From contig NC_047062.1 of assembly GCF_902459465.1 (NCBI RefSeq), forward strand, positions 26,343,866 to 26,407,865: a stretch of 64,000 nucleotides of DNA, read 5' to 3'. The position numbers and the translations under genes are program-made. Position 1 is the first letter of the stretch, and each line of letters begins with the position of its first letter. Positions 39,201-54,200 of the stretch are shown here, piece by piece. The stretch comes from Asterias rubens. Taxonomy: Eukaryota > Echinodermata > Asteroidea > Forcipulatida > Asteriidae. The notes below the pieces were generated by a model. It was not told the origin of the DNA, did no database searches, and saw nothing but the letters and a program-made list of their open reading frames with translations.

Positions 39201-42200
39201 TCTGGCAATGCATTGATTACAAAATACTCCTGCTCACATTTAAGGCCCTGAGCAGAACAGCTCAAAGTTACATCATTAAGCTGCTCCGCCGTCATCAAGC
39301 TCCTAGATCTCTCCACTCCACTTCTCGTAACTTCCTAATGCCTAACATCCACCACACCAAGGACTAAATCATATTGCTCTTTGACTTATTCACACATCTT
39401 CACTTAGAACAGCCGCCACCCTGGACAATTTCAAATCCAATCTCAAAACCCACCAATTTCAACTTGCTTTGTCTTGTTTTTGTTCCAGTTTTATCAGGCA
39501 CATCAAGATTTCTTCCATTTATGTTTTGTGCTATATACATGTAAGGTGTAAATATTATTATAAATTACTATTAGATGAAACAACTGACCTTTAGGTTTGT
39601 GGTCTGTATGTGACTTGTATGTCTCTTCCCACATACCAGGTTCTTCAGCAACATCCTAAAACACAAAGATCACATATCGATTACAGAATTGACAAACTTC
39701 TACAATAAACGCATATATGTCATGTATGTACAATGTCAATGTGAGACTTTGAAACAATAGGTGGCAGCAGGCATATCGGGCAATTTTACATTGTTTGTGT
39801 TGCTCTGAGCAAGCCCACATTACCAACATCAAGTTTTTGAGTCCATATAATGGCCGACCATAATAGTTCGCAAAATAAAACAAAAAACACACAATTTTGA
39901 GGCATGTTTGTTTGGATCTTTATTTAAAAAAAATTTCTACCCATATCGATTTCATAACAAATGGTTTCAAATGCTTTTCATGGACCAACTCGACAAGTCC
40001 AAGGCAACGTGTCCCTTTAATAATCAATGAACTAATCCTGAATACCTGTTGAGCTTCACCTTCCTCTCCTTCTCGTCCTTCCTCACCAGGGGGTTTAGGA
40101 CTGCAAGATAAAATATATCAGAACATTACACAACTTGCTTTATAATTTGGGGGTCTTGGGTTCGAATCCTACAGGAGTAGCATGTGGATTTCTTCCCCAC
40201 AGGACTCAGTGTGAAGCACAGTTCAAACTTCTTGGGAATGCGAAGTGAATTTTGCCCTGTTTTTTGCTGCGAATGTTTCACAGGAGTTGAGCAAAGAAGT
40301 TGAGCACAAGTCAAAATTTATATCGCACTCGCAGGAAGTATGAACCGGGCTTAAGCTTTAATAATGACACATTGTATTAGGCGTCACACCACAAGAAAAA
40401 TTGTTGCACTTATTCCATTATGCAATTCTTACAGCAATGAAATTGTATGCGATACCAGAAGCTGGTTATAGACTTCTAAATGCTCTCAGATCACTGGGCA
40501 TGCTCAGTAGTCTAGTGCTGGAATCAGGCATGTAATTGACAAAAAACCTTGAATATTACTATAAAAGGGATAAACTACATGTAAATGTACATGTACATAT
40601 GGTGTATAGGCTTTAGTTATTTCAGTACTTGCTTTTTATTGTTTAAAACCCTAAAAAAGTTGGTCATTTAAAAATGCCCAGCTTTTTAAAAAGAATTCCC
40701 CGCAATTTGCAAAACCAATTAACAAAAATAAGTCTTTCTCATCAAAACAAAATGTGTCTCACTGATTTGTGCTGCCTTAGTACATCTCAAAGTCAATCAG
40801 TTTTTAGTTTAAGTACATCTCCTTGATTCTCAATTTTAACTTGGACCTCTATTTTGCTTATCTTTAACATTATCTTTACGGAATGAAATTTTTGTTTGAA
40901 GAAGTTCACAATCAGATATTGGTTTTAAAGGCAGTGGACACTATTGGTAATTACTCAAAATAATGATTAGCATAAAACCTTACTTAGTTACAAGTAATGG
41001 AGAGAGGTTGATAGTATAAAACACTGTGAGAAACGGCTCCCTCTGAAGTGACATACTTTTTTTAGAAAGAAGTAATTTTCCATGAATTTGATTTCGAGAC
41101 CTCGGATTTAGATTTTGAGGTCCCGAAATCAAGCATCTGAAAGCACACAAATTCATGTGACGAGGGTGTCTTTTCTTTCATAGTTATCTTGCAACCAATC
41201 GAGCTCAAATTTTCACAGGTTTGTTATTTTGTGCATATGTTGAGATACACCAAGTGAGAAAACTGGTCTTTGACAATTACCAATAGTGTCCAGTGTCTTT
41301 AATCTGTTTTTGTAAATCATTCCATACCTTTTCTTCTCACGTAAATGCTCAAAGTTCATTAACCCCCTGGAGTTGACTGAAATGAGAACGTTATCTTCTT
41401 CCATGACATCAAGACGTAGCGGGCTGGCAGTAAGACGGACAGTGATACCATTCTGTAGGGATGCCTCTAAGGAATCTCTGGTTTGAGATACTGTCCAGCT
41501 ACGAGATTAAATCAGATGGAATTAGGTCAAAATGCACAAAGACTCAGACAGAGAAAATGGAGGATTGCTATTTTGAAAAGTCAATTCAATCCATTTCTCT
41601 TGTTTTTATTACATCAATCAACCAACCTGTGACAAAATTTAATTGTAATGGTCAAGATTTTATTTAAAAACAAAAAAACAAAAATATGCAAGAGTGTACG
41701 ACTGCAACTGCAACAGTGGACCTGCTTTTGTTTAGACTCCGTTTTTGCAACAGCTCCCAATGGTTTTGTACACATTTTCCATTTTTGTACCTTTCCCTGA
41801 CCATGGACCCTATTGTCCTCTTTTGTTATAGGCCCTCGGTCCCCGGTTTAAATGTGTATACCTACTCACACAAGACTCACAAAGAATTTGTTGGAAAAGT
41901 TATTGCAGGCTAAAATTGGGCTTTTGTTCAATTGCTGCAATCTAACTAAGCAATGTCATTTTGGATGTCTTCAAATACCATACTGTTGACCATATTTCAG
42001 AAAAAAAGGTTATTTCTCAATACTTGTTGAATCGTAAACTTGGGTGTGATCCCCAAACTGTTTGAAAATTGGCCGTTCTAATGGTTGAAACCTTGAACTG
42101 TACAAGGTCAAGGGAGAGTGTGGCAAAGACTTGCCCACAAAAAAAAAACACAGTTCAAAAGGTAAATTAGGTCATATCCGAATTGGCGGCTACGACTACA

Positions 42201-45200
42201 CCTAGATGGCCGCGTCATCATGCATTGAAGTATAGGACGCCCTTAGCAACACCCCTGGCAACGGTGGTAGCCGTAGCCGTAGCCACCAATTTGGATTTGG
42301 CCTAAGTAAGTGCTTACCGGCTTTTTATAAGATGTGGTTGCACAACGTCTGGTACCTCGTATCGTTTCTTTCCTGATTCCTTAATCCTTAGCCTTGCTGT
42401 GTTCATCTCCATGCCATGCAACTCCAGACTAAGCAATACACCATTGGCTGTATTCAACACATCCATTTCAATCAGACTGTCTGATATCTTGACTGATTCC
42501 ATAACGGCTGCATAGGGTGAGTTGCCTGGCTGTAGCTTGCGGTTTCGTCTGGAAAGAGAGAAGTGAAATCATGATCAAATTAGAGAAAAAATTGAGGCAA
42601 ATAATTATCGCAACCAATACAGTGTTGTAGCCACAGTAGGCAGTGCCAGTGCTGGACAGTGCCGGGAGGGGCCAGCCTAAACCAAAGAATTTCACCCAGC
42701 ACTAAGAGCAAAATACACTGGAAATAATAACGGCTTTATTTTCTGTCTTACACCTGTTTTATCCTGTATTGAACGTCTGTCTGTCTTTTTTGTCTGTCCG
42801 TTCATAGGCTGGGAAACAAAGGCTTATCTTCTCCCCGGACCTACATGTAGATGTTGCATTTTGTTTGAAGTTTTACTTTTTTATCTCTTTTATATTAACT
42901 ATAATTTTGACCATATTACTCTGTAGTATACACTATTTGCAACATTGAATAAACGTTGCTATCTGTCTATACCAAACATGAATAATGTTGTTGAACCCGC
43001 TGGCCCTTGGTTTGCTAAATTTGATTTAGAGCCCACCACTAAAATTGTTCTAGCTTCAACACTGATCACAACCACACTTTCTGCATAGCCATTTATGTCA
43101 CTGTTTATATATTCTGCTTATATTCTTTTAAAAGCAATACGGGAAACCTTGACAACAAAAACAACAACAAAATTGTTAGAAATTGTTTAAAGGTCAGCAG
43201 GTTTTAGAAGTTGCATTACAGGAAACACACCTTTTTTTGGGTTTGGCCTAATCATAGTTTGGTAATTTCTTTCATGCAATTTATCAGTTATTTTCAAATG
43301 TTAAAAAAACATAACAGAATCTTGAAGACCACAGATTTGCATAAACTTACACGGTCTAAAAAACATACCTTCAAATATTTCTGTGTGAAATTTTATAGTT
43401 GATAAGAAATCTATAATCTAATTTTGCATTTGGAGCTTATCACTCAGTGAGCATTGTATTCATTTTCGTTTTTGCAATTATGTCATGCAAAGTATGTACA
43501 AATAATCGTTTTTTCACCATTTTCTTGTGACCAAGATGGTCAATAGATCTCAAACTTCTGAAGGCTTGTCAGTTTATGTATATGGTGGATTACATAACAT
43601 GCTTACACTGCCAGCAGCTGTTTGTTAGCAAAACCAATTCTTAATGTCCCTTTAAATTCTAACATAATTAAGAACATCAAGTATTTTGTTGAGAATTTAC
43701 TTCTTTGGAAACTTGAATGATTAAAAAGGATGAGATTTTAAAAGGGAAAATAAAACACCAGCAGACTAACTTGATACTTCACTGAGGCAATGGTGGTTTC
43801 CCCGGGTCATTACCTCGTTGCCCCTTAAAATGTTCCAATGGAAATTTAGAATTCGCTCATAAAGGTGCCCTTTACAAAGGAGAAAATGTCTTAGTGCTAT
43901 TGCCCTTTCCCATCAGGCATACACCAATAATGTAGAAAATATCAATCTGATGGGATCTTGTGTACCATTTTTTACTTACTTGCAAAAACTGCTTTGATCG
44001 CATTTCTTAAAATTATTCCTGTCAACAGCCGAGACGAGAACACATCCGACCAGCAGATGAAGAAGAAGGTTGGAGTGACTCATTTTTCTGGGAACAAGAA
44101 TGACAAAAAATGTTATACCCTGCACGATATGCGTACAAAAATTTTACCACACAGGCGGTGTAGGATTCTACTCTACTCATTGACCTCTGTGCTTTCTGCT
44201 CTACACCATATACTACTGTACAAAACCAATGATTGCTCAAACCAACGGAGGGCTAGATAGGGCGCCCTCTGCCTTGTTAATCATGGATCATTATAATGTG
44301 TTTGCAGAATAGCATGCAGAGTTTTTATTACGAAAGTGTCAGAGAATGCTACTCAATGCTAAAGCATAGGGCCAGAATCCTACACAATGTAAAGCAATAG
44401 GGGAAGAATCATACACAGTGCTAAGCATAGGGGAAGAATTCTACACAGTGCTGAAGCATAGGGGCAGAATCCTACTCAATGCTGAAACATAGGGCCAGAA
44501 TCCTACACAGTGCTGAAGCATAGGGCCAGAATCCTACACAGTGCTGAAGCATAGGGGCAGAATCCTACACAGTGCTTAAGCATAGGTCCAGAATCCTACA
44601 CAGTGCTAAAGCATAGGGGCAGAATCCTACACAGTGCTGAAGCATAGGGCCAGAATCCTACACAGTGCTTAAGCATAGGGGAAGAATCCTACTCAAGGCT
44701 GAAGCACAGGGGAAGAATCCTACACAGTGCTAAAGCATAGGGCCAGAATCCTACACAGTGCTGAAGCATAGGGGAAGAATCCTACACAGTGCTAAAGTAT
44801 AGGGGCAGAATCCTACACAGTGCTAAAGCATAGGGGCAGAATCCTACACAGTGCTGAAGCATAGGGGCAGAATCCTACACAGTGCTAAAGCATAGGGGAA
44901 GAATCCTACTCAATGCTGAAGCATAGGGCCAGAATCCTACACAATGCTAAAGCATAGGGCCAGAATCCTACACAGTGCTGAAGCATAGGGCCAAAATCCT
45001 ACACAGTGCTGAAGCATAGGGGCAGAATCCTACACAGTGCTTAAGCATAGGGCCAGAATCCTACACAGTGCTGAAGCATAGGGGAAGAATCCTACACAGT
45101 GCTAAAGTATAGGGGCAGAATCCTACACAGTGCTAAAGCATAGGGGCAGAATCCTACACAGTGCTAAAGCATAGGGGCAGAATCCTACACAGTGCTGAAG

Positions 45201-48200
45201 CATAGGGCCAGAATCCTACACAGTGCTAAAGCATAGGGCCAGAATCCTACACAGTGCTGAAGCATAGGGCCAAAATCCTACACAGTGCTGAAGCATAGGG
45301 GCAGAATCCTACACAGTGCTTAAGCATAGGGCCAGAATCCTACTCAATGCTGAAGCATAGGGCCAGTACACAGTGCTTAAGCATAGGGGAAGAATCCTAC
45401 TCAAGGCTGAAGCATAGGGGAAGAATCCTACACAGTGCTAAAGCATAGGGCCAGAATCCTACACAGTGCTGAAGCATAGGGGAAGAATCCTACACAGTGC
45501 TAAAGTATAGGGGCAGAATCCTACACAGTGCTAAAGCATAGGGGCAGAATCCTACACAGTGCTGAAGCATAGGGGCAGAATCCTACACAGTGCTAAAGCA
45601 TAGGGGAAGAATCCTACTCAATGCTGAAGCATAGGGCCAGAATCCTACACAATGCTAAAGCATAGGGCCAGAATCCTACACAGTGCTGAAGCATAGGGCC
45701 AAAATCCTACACAGTGCTGAAGCATAGGGGCAGAATCCTACACAGTGCTTAAGCATAGGGCCAGAATCCTACACAGTGCTGAAGCATAGGGGAAGAATCC
45801 TACACAGTGCTAAAGTATAGGGGCAGAATCCTACACAGTGCTAAAGCATAGGGGCAGAATCCTACACAGTGCTAAAGCATAGGGGCAGAATCCTACACAG
45901 TGCTGAAGCATAGGGCCAGAATCCTACACAGTGTTAAAGCATAGGGCCAGAATCCTACACAGTGCTGAAGCATAGGGCCAAAATCCTACACAGTGCTGAA
46001 GCATAGGGGCAGAATCCTACACAGTGCTTAAGCATAGGGCCAGAATCCTACTCAATGCTGAAGCATAGGGCCAGTACACAGTGCTTAAGCATAGGGGAAG
46101 AATCCTACTCAAGGCTGAAGCATAGGGGAAGAATCCTACACAGTGCAAAAGCATAGGGCCAGAATCCTACACAGTGCTGAAGCATAGGGGAAGAATCCTA
46201 CACAGTGCTAAAGTATAGGGGCAGAATCCTACACAGTGCTAAAGCAAAGGGGCAGAATCCTACACAGTGCTGAAGCATAGGGGCAGAATCCTACACAGTG
46301 CTAAAGCATAGGGGAAGAATCCTACTCAATGCTGAAGCATAGGGCCAGAATCCTACACAATGCTAAAGCATAGGTCATGAATAAAGCATGTAAAGAGGAA
46401 GAATCTTAATCAATGCAATGCAAACTCAAGTTGACAAAATTAATTCAATTTAATATAAAACAGGTTTATTGAAAAAAATCCATCGCAGTTACAACACTGA
46501 GTTCCACATATTAATGTCAAATAATCGCATAAAAAACAAATTTAAAGGTTGCGTTGAACCATAAAGCTATATATATTGACTAATAATAATAATAATAATA
46601 ATAAACTACATTTATATAGCGCTAACTTGCTCTGTGTTTTGAAGCCACCCTGGGCACAGACAAGTTTGATGTGTTGCATGACTACGAAATGATTTTAATT
46701 CACATTGGCGCCTTTTTTTTTACATTCGGCGTGTGCGCTTTCGTACGCGACTGCCCATTCGCGTCTGTCTGCACTACGAAAACTTTAAAAAGTATACGTG
46801 CCTTTTAAACATGACGCAAATGACGCTCGCAGTTTGGACGCTCATCAGCAGATTGTGCGTTTACATTTGCTGCAGCTTTTGGTTCGATGACACATAGAAA
46901 ATAACAAATACACTATCATGCAAATAACCGTACAATTGGCGTACAAAATGTCAAGCTTTTGTATTTGTTCGTAAATAAACATTGATGCGCCAACACGGCT
47001 TCAAAACTTTATTGCGTGTATAATGGGGTGTTAGCGCTCTAGTCACATCAATATATGTATAGCTCTATGCATTTAACAGAAATCTGTCATAATAATAGAA
47101 AGTGCTTCCAACTGTGAAATTGTTTTGAACTTAAACCTTTTTCTTGTGAGAAAGTTGTCTGACCAAGGTCCTATTATGGGTGAGCATTCATTGCTCACTT
47201 AAAGTTATGTATCCCAAAAACCTTTTTTGTGTGAAAATGTATTGACCATTTTAAACAACAGTTTGTGAGAAGTAATTTGTTTGCCAAGCAAGTGTGTTTA
47301 GCAACATTTTGTTGCAATTCCATGGAAGCTAAAGTTTGACAGCCACTGTTGAACAATGGCAAAAGACCATCACTTGCTACAAACTTAAATCTCCTGCCAT
47401 GTTTAATTCACATGTTCACTGCAGGGTTACAGGGCACATCCCTTCATAATGCAGGTTTTTGTCACTAATTACTTTCTACTACAGATGCATAAAAAGGTTT
47501 TGAGATGTTAATAACACAATGATACTATAAAGAGCATTGTATGGAAAAGAGATTTAAAAAGCATTCATAAATACCCCAGACAGTTTCTCTACTCCTATTG
47601 GTGGAGAGCGCGTCACATGAGGGTGTTTAAATGGTTGATAATGACCAGAGTTTATAACTGGCTGGCTTATGCGTGTCAGACACGCAATATTATCACGCAG
47701 AATGCAATTCATAGCTATTAGCAACAGCGCGTAATCTACTTCTAAGTGCGCGCACGTAGTATATTTCTAAGCTTGCGCGCGTACACACAACCCACACGCA
47801 ACAGACTCTCCACAAAGGTTTTGACCAAAATATTTCAAACCTCAAATTTTAAACGGTCAAATTTTTTAACAAAAGAGCATTTATGAATGGGAATAAAAAA
47901 GTAGTGACTCCGTTCGTAACCGTCCGTTTAAACCTTGCAGGGTCGTTACCATGCGCTCAAGACCCTCGCCCGAGCCGATCACAAGTAAGAAACCGTCGCT
48001 ACCCTTTTATTCCCTTATTAAAGGCACTGAACACTATCGGTAATTACTCAAATTAACTTGGTAACAAGTAACGGTGAGCTATTGATAGTATAAAACATTG
48101 TGAGAAATGGCTCCCTCTGAAGTAACGTAGTTTGTGAGAAAGAACAAAAATTTCTCACTAAAATATTTGATTGAATTCAAGCTTGAATTTTGCGTCTGAA

Positions 48201-51200
48201 AGCACATAACTTGTGCAACAAGGGTGTTTTTTCCTCCATTATACTCTCGCAACTTCAAATTTTCACAAGTTTGTTTTTTTGTGCATTATGTTGACATACA
48301 CCAAGTGAGAAGACTGGTTACCAAAGGTGTCCATTGCCTTTAAAAGTTACATTGAATGTTTTTGCATGCTTTATTATTATTTTCAACCTTGACATTTGGT
48401 CATTGATATCAACATCCAAATAATATAAAAATGGTCTAGTAGCATGGAAACTGTTTCATGTAACATACATTATAGTATAATGGACTATCATTATTTAAAG
48501 GCAGTGGACACTATTGGTAATTGTCGAAGACTAGCCTTCACAGTTGGTGTATCTCAACATATGCATAAAATAACAAACCTGTGAAAGTTTGAGCTCAATT
48601 GGTAATCAAACTTGCAAGATAGTAATGAAAGAAAAAAACACCCCTGTCACACTAAATCTGACGTCTCGAAATCAAATTCGTGGAAAATTACTTCTTTCTC
48701 AAAAACTAAGGCACTTCAGAGGAAGCCGTTTCTCACAATGTTTTATACTATCAACCTCTCCCCATTACTCGTCACAAAGAAAGGTTTTATGCTAATAATT
48801 ATTTTGAGTAATTATCCAATAGTGTCCACTGCCTTTAAATATATGCATAATATGATTGAGTATTTTAAACGCTTGTTACATAAGTACAAAGTAAACATTT
48901 TTTAACATTAACTGCAACTTGAACATACTGCATTTTGTAGAATTCATGTCAAAAGTAACATTTTGACATGGGTATATGATTTTTGTAAACTTTTGATGTT
49001 TTCCCCAAATATGAAATGAGGTTTCTGTCCCACAATATTTAAAAGCTGTAGAGACTTTGCAGTATGCATGAGAACTTTTACTGACAACTGGTCTGATACT
49101 CTTGTGTACCACCAGGGGGACTGTAGCCTTCGTTGCTTCATAGATCCGCATTCAAAATGACTAGAAGGTTTGACCAGCCTGCGAATATACCCTTCCAGGC
49201 GCTTCAAATCACGGCTCTATGAAGCTAGTGCCACGAAGGCCTTGACAAAAGGCTAGTGGGGCGGAGGAGTAGTTGCATTATTTCATGGTAGTCCAGTACT
49301 GCTTGAAGGTTGATTTCTACATTGTTACCTGCAGTTGGATATAATAAAGGAAAAATATGGGTGAATGAATGAATGAGTGGATAGATAGACGGATGAGTGC
49401 ATGTAACTCAGAAATAAAATATAAATATTTTTGTTATTTATTAATTTAACTATTTATTTGCTTATCTAATTTCTTGTTTATTGATTATTTGTTTATCAAT
49501 TGATTGGTTGTTTTGATTGCTTTATTCATATTTAATCATCCTTTTATTGATGTAAAGGTATTTATGTTGGAAAAGGAGTTAGTTTGATTAACTTTTCGTT
49601 TCTTGCATTGTTATTTTATCAATATTGACCTATTTTTTTGTTTATCCATCCATATTTTGATTTATTTGTTGCTATCTTTCTTGTTACATGTATCTTTCCA
49701 ACTTTTTATTCATTTACATATTGTTACTTTTTATTTATATTTTTTGATTAACAATTTGGTTATTTATTTATTTATTTGCTTGTCTAATTTCTGGTGTTTG
49801 TTTTTGGTTTTGTTGTTTCAAGTTGTGCTTTGTGTATACAGATTATTTATATGTACTTTAAATTACTTTTACTTTTCCAAAGAGAGTATCCTCTGCTCAC
49901 CAGTTTTCACGCTATTATGCCTTTTTCTTTGAATTGGGAAAAAAATAATGATGCCATATAACAACCAATGCCCTAATTATCTTCATTTGTTAATATGAAG
50001 TATGCAAACATGTATTAAAACTTGATGGACATTGAAATGTTCACACCACACACCGATCTTCAATGACTTCAACTGGCCCCATTTGTTTTGAGTTTTTCCT
50101 GTTTTCACAGCAAACGAGAAAGTATGGTTTCCCGGTGAAGCCATACATGGAAGAAACATCTGCAGTGACTTCAAGTGTTCTTTGAGACTCTATGTATGAC
50201 TGTATAGCCAGCAGTTGCCTTCATTTTATTCAAAATATTGTTTTATTACATTTTTTATATTACTATGGTAACTTGCAAAAAATAAGTGTGAATAATTACT
50301 GGCTTCCAAATCTTAATATTTATAATAAAGCGTATAAATAAACAGTGATAATTGAATCAACGAGCTGATGTTTAAATTTTAATATTAATAATAGTATTGA
50401 TACCAGGGTTACAAAATAAAAATCTCCAAAAATACTAGAAAATGATACAAGGCACATGGCTTCTTTAAGCCTCTGTATTTTTTTTCAAGAATGCTCAGCA
50501 AAACACTCAGTCACATGATTTTGATCATCATGAATTGTGAATTGAAATAGCGTTTGATGAAACTCTTTCGGTGGGCAAATATTTTTATATGGCCTCAACA
50601 TTATGACATATTTTTGTACCTTGTAGAAATGCCTAAAATACCAAACTTTTTGCATTTACAAGTGCAAATGACTATTGGAGCCTTACGTGTTTCTAAGTTT
50701 TGGTCGAGGGAGAGGAGACACTTTTTGCTTGTCAAATAAAACCACACAATTTTTATCTAGGGACTGTTTACATCGCGCACAGAGAGGTAAAAGATTTGCC
50801 ACGATTTTAGGGACACCTCGAAAACAGGACCTATAGTGAGTTAACAGGCTTTCGAGCTACTGTGTAGTGTGTTTAATTAAACTTTTGTTGATCCTGGCCA
50901 TCAAATTAGGGTTGTTTTGTAATTTCCTGTACCCTTACTGTTTGTCTTGCTTTGTATTTACATGTACTTTTGTTTTTATATTATTTATTTTACATACTGT
51001 CTGCTTGTATATTGTTATTGTTTAATTGCCAAATAAAGAATAAGAATAAGTAAGAATAAGGGATGAACTAGCCCCATAAATGAACATGTTATTTGATAGT
51101 GATAGTTACAAATTAGAGTAAAAGTCTTAAGTATCTGATATAAAATAATTGACGTTGATCATTTATAATATTGATAGTGACCAGTTAAGAACACCGTGCA

Positions 51201-54200
51201 CAAAAACAACTTCTTACCGAGAAAAGATGTCCATCAATGTTTCGGATCGGCATCATATCACCAACTCCGCGTCAACTACATGTACTGTGTGGTGGTTGGA
51301 CGACGCTTTTGCGACGACAGACGAGAGAGAGCATGCAGTGTACATGTACGTTATGTATGCGTGTATGTGTATGGTATGGTGTATGCTGGTACTCAGTTAT
51401 TTTTGCATTGCCTTAACGCAACGACGTGAAGAGTACCAGTTATATAGTGAGTAGAGTAGAGTAGAATCCTACTCGTACATGTACCATAGGAAATCTCGCC
51501 GCATATCTTGCACCAATTGAAAAATGTCGGTCAAAAACTGACCAAAACATGTCTGACCATTCAATATTATCCTCATTGTTATGAACGATAAATGTAGATG
51601 CACGTTCATTTTCAAATGTTGACTTTCACTCTGATCTTTCAATTCTATTGAGTATTGAAGAACCCATAACCAGACTGCTCATAACGGGTAGGTTCGATTA
51701 GCTTCCCCGGGTCGACCCCAATACGTCCGAATAGCTTTGACGTAATTCCAGGGGCTCACCCGGGTCAGCCCCAAGTGCACTGCTTGTGGAACGGGTCATT
51801 TGGGTCTGGCCGAGGTGCATGATGCCACCACGAGATGATCGTTTGATTAGCTTATGTCAGGGACTCACCCGAATGAGCCCTGCGAGGTCGACACAGGGAA
51901 GCTAATCGAACGCACCCATCATAAATGAGATTAATCTTCTCTTACATGCCTTAGAGCTTGTTCAAACTACGTAAGACAATTGAAATGATAAACTGTGCTG
52001 GTATTTTGTTTCTGCTCTTATTGCAATTCAGGTTGCGAATCAAATTCTGATCCATTTTGAGCAACATTCTGAGCAACTTGTGAGAAATAAAACCACAAGG
52101 CTACAGGGCTAAAACTTCTGCTGGATCACACAATTTTTCACAAGATCAGAATAAAAAAATAAAAAATAAAAGTACCTACACAGTGTTATGTTTCAAATAG
52201 TTTTTGTGTACTTATGGGTACAACTTTCATAGCAGAATTGAAAGATAAATATCAAACACAAAGTCAACATTTGCACATAATTTTTATAAATAAAGATGAG
52301 GTGATGTATAATATTTCAATCACAAAGATCGACAGATTTGTCCAATCATACAAGTTTAATGGCCCGACGCTAAAAACACTAGCCTTTGGTCTGCAGCCCA
52401 GAGTTATTTTGGAGCACTGGCATTTATCATTCAATATCATACACTGTGATTTTGAGTGATACAGGCATTATCCCAGCCTGCATTCCCTGCAATATGATAC
52501 CAAATACAGTGAATGCCTCTACACAGTACACAGATACACAGGAAAGGAAACAATAAAAACACTGATTGATGATTTTGCGTGGAGGCTTTCGCAAAAAAAC
52601 CAACATAACCATAAAATTCACATGGTAGAGGTCGTTCATTTAGTTTAGTCCTAATGCACAGTTAGTCCATCTTATGCAACCTGTCAAGCAAAAATGTTTG
52701 AACGTTGATGAACTCACTGGCAATTTTAAAAGATAGATTGCATCTAGGATAAAAAAGAAATTGATTTTGTTCTTTATCCAATCTAGTCTTTTGTTCTTCT
52801 CTCCACTTATATATATTTTCTTTTGTCGTCTTCAGTTAGCCTGGTTTAATATTCTTTGTATTTTGTCGTCAGCATTTTGTATTGTCATTGTGTAATTGTC
52901 TTGTCCTTGTCTCTTCTTCGATGTTTGTTTGTTTGTTTGTTTGTTTGTTTACTTGTCTGTATAAAGGCTGTTGTCTACAAGCCACGGCTTATCTAACAGT
53001 CTCTCGCTCCTGTCTTGTACATAGTTAATTCCTAGTTATAAATATATTATTTGCTTTTAGATTATACTGTTTTTGTATTATTTAATACACTTTAGATTTG
53101 TTAAATTTCTATGTACTGTTTAATTCTCACAATTGTTTTTTTTCAACAAGAGTATAGAATAAACGTTTTATTGAATTGAAAAAACAAATTTTGTTTCTGG
53201 AAGACTTGGTAAGCACCAAGGTATCTAGCACCCTAGCTTAAATAGCATCCTCCAAAACAAAAATATCAATATCCTTCCCCCCTAAGGGCCTAAAAGGTCA
53301 ACCAGGAAAAAGAAAAAGGTACTCCCAAAAATTAAACAAAAAAATTATATTATATACAAATAAAATGCGATAATTATATCTTGTTTTAAATTAACATTGA
53401 TAACTACAAATCTTTGAAAAAGTTATATATTTAAACATTCAGAGGGCACACCAAAAACTTTCTGTACCCTGTCCTGCCACCACTTTTTCATTTGATGTGA
53501 AATAAGCTAATTAAAGACACTGGACACTATTGGTAATTGTCAAAGACCAGTCTTCTCACTTGGTGTATCTCAACATATGCATAATAACAAACCTGTGAAA
53601 ATTTGAGCTCAATTGATCGTTGAAGTTGCGAGATATATATCAAAGAAAAAAATACCCTTGTCACACAAAGTTTTGAGGTCTTGAAATCAAATTCGCGGAA
53701 AATTACTTCTTTCTCGAAAACTACATCACTTCAGAGGGAGCCATTTCTCACAATGTTTTATATTATAACACCCCTTGCAAGTATTCTGCCTGCTCATTGG
53801 TTTAGAGCGCGTCACATGACATGTCTTAGTTTTGCTAGACGACGGCCGTGTGATAGTGCGTCGGTTTGCCATGCGCTAGTCCGAAGACTAGCACACGGCG
53901 TGCAGTACCCAGACGTCCGTTGCGTGTACGGGGATGATAAATTAATAGTCTGTAACCATTTTGGATTGCACGACACTACATGCAGCACAGTAAAAGTGTT
54001 TGCAATCTGTATTCGCGTCGTCCGTGGATTGTAGCATTCAGGTCTGTAACCTAATAATAATAGTACAGTATTTAGAAATGTTTGGGGTGTTATAAAACAA
54101 ATATTGACTGCTTTTACTCGTGCAATGGTTAAAAACTATGACTCCCTCAGTGATCCCCGTAGCGTTCTATTTTCCCTCGGCTTCGCCTCGGGAAAAAGTA

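Noticed and set aside
44340..46375. CRISPR-like regular array
   Set aside because: Units are contiguous 31-bp monomers without unique spacers, in an animal intron; it is a minisatellite.
49603..49932. 109-codon hydrophobic ORF
   Set aside because: Product of a TTTATTTA-rich simple-sequence tract; Phe/Leu/Ile-rich composition follows from base composition.
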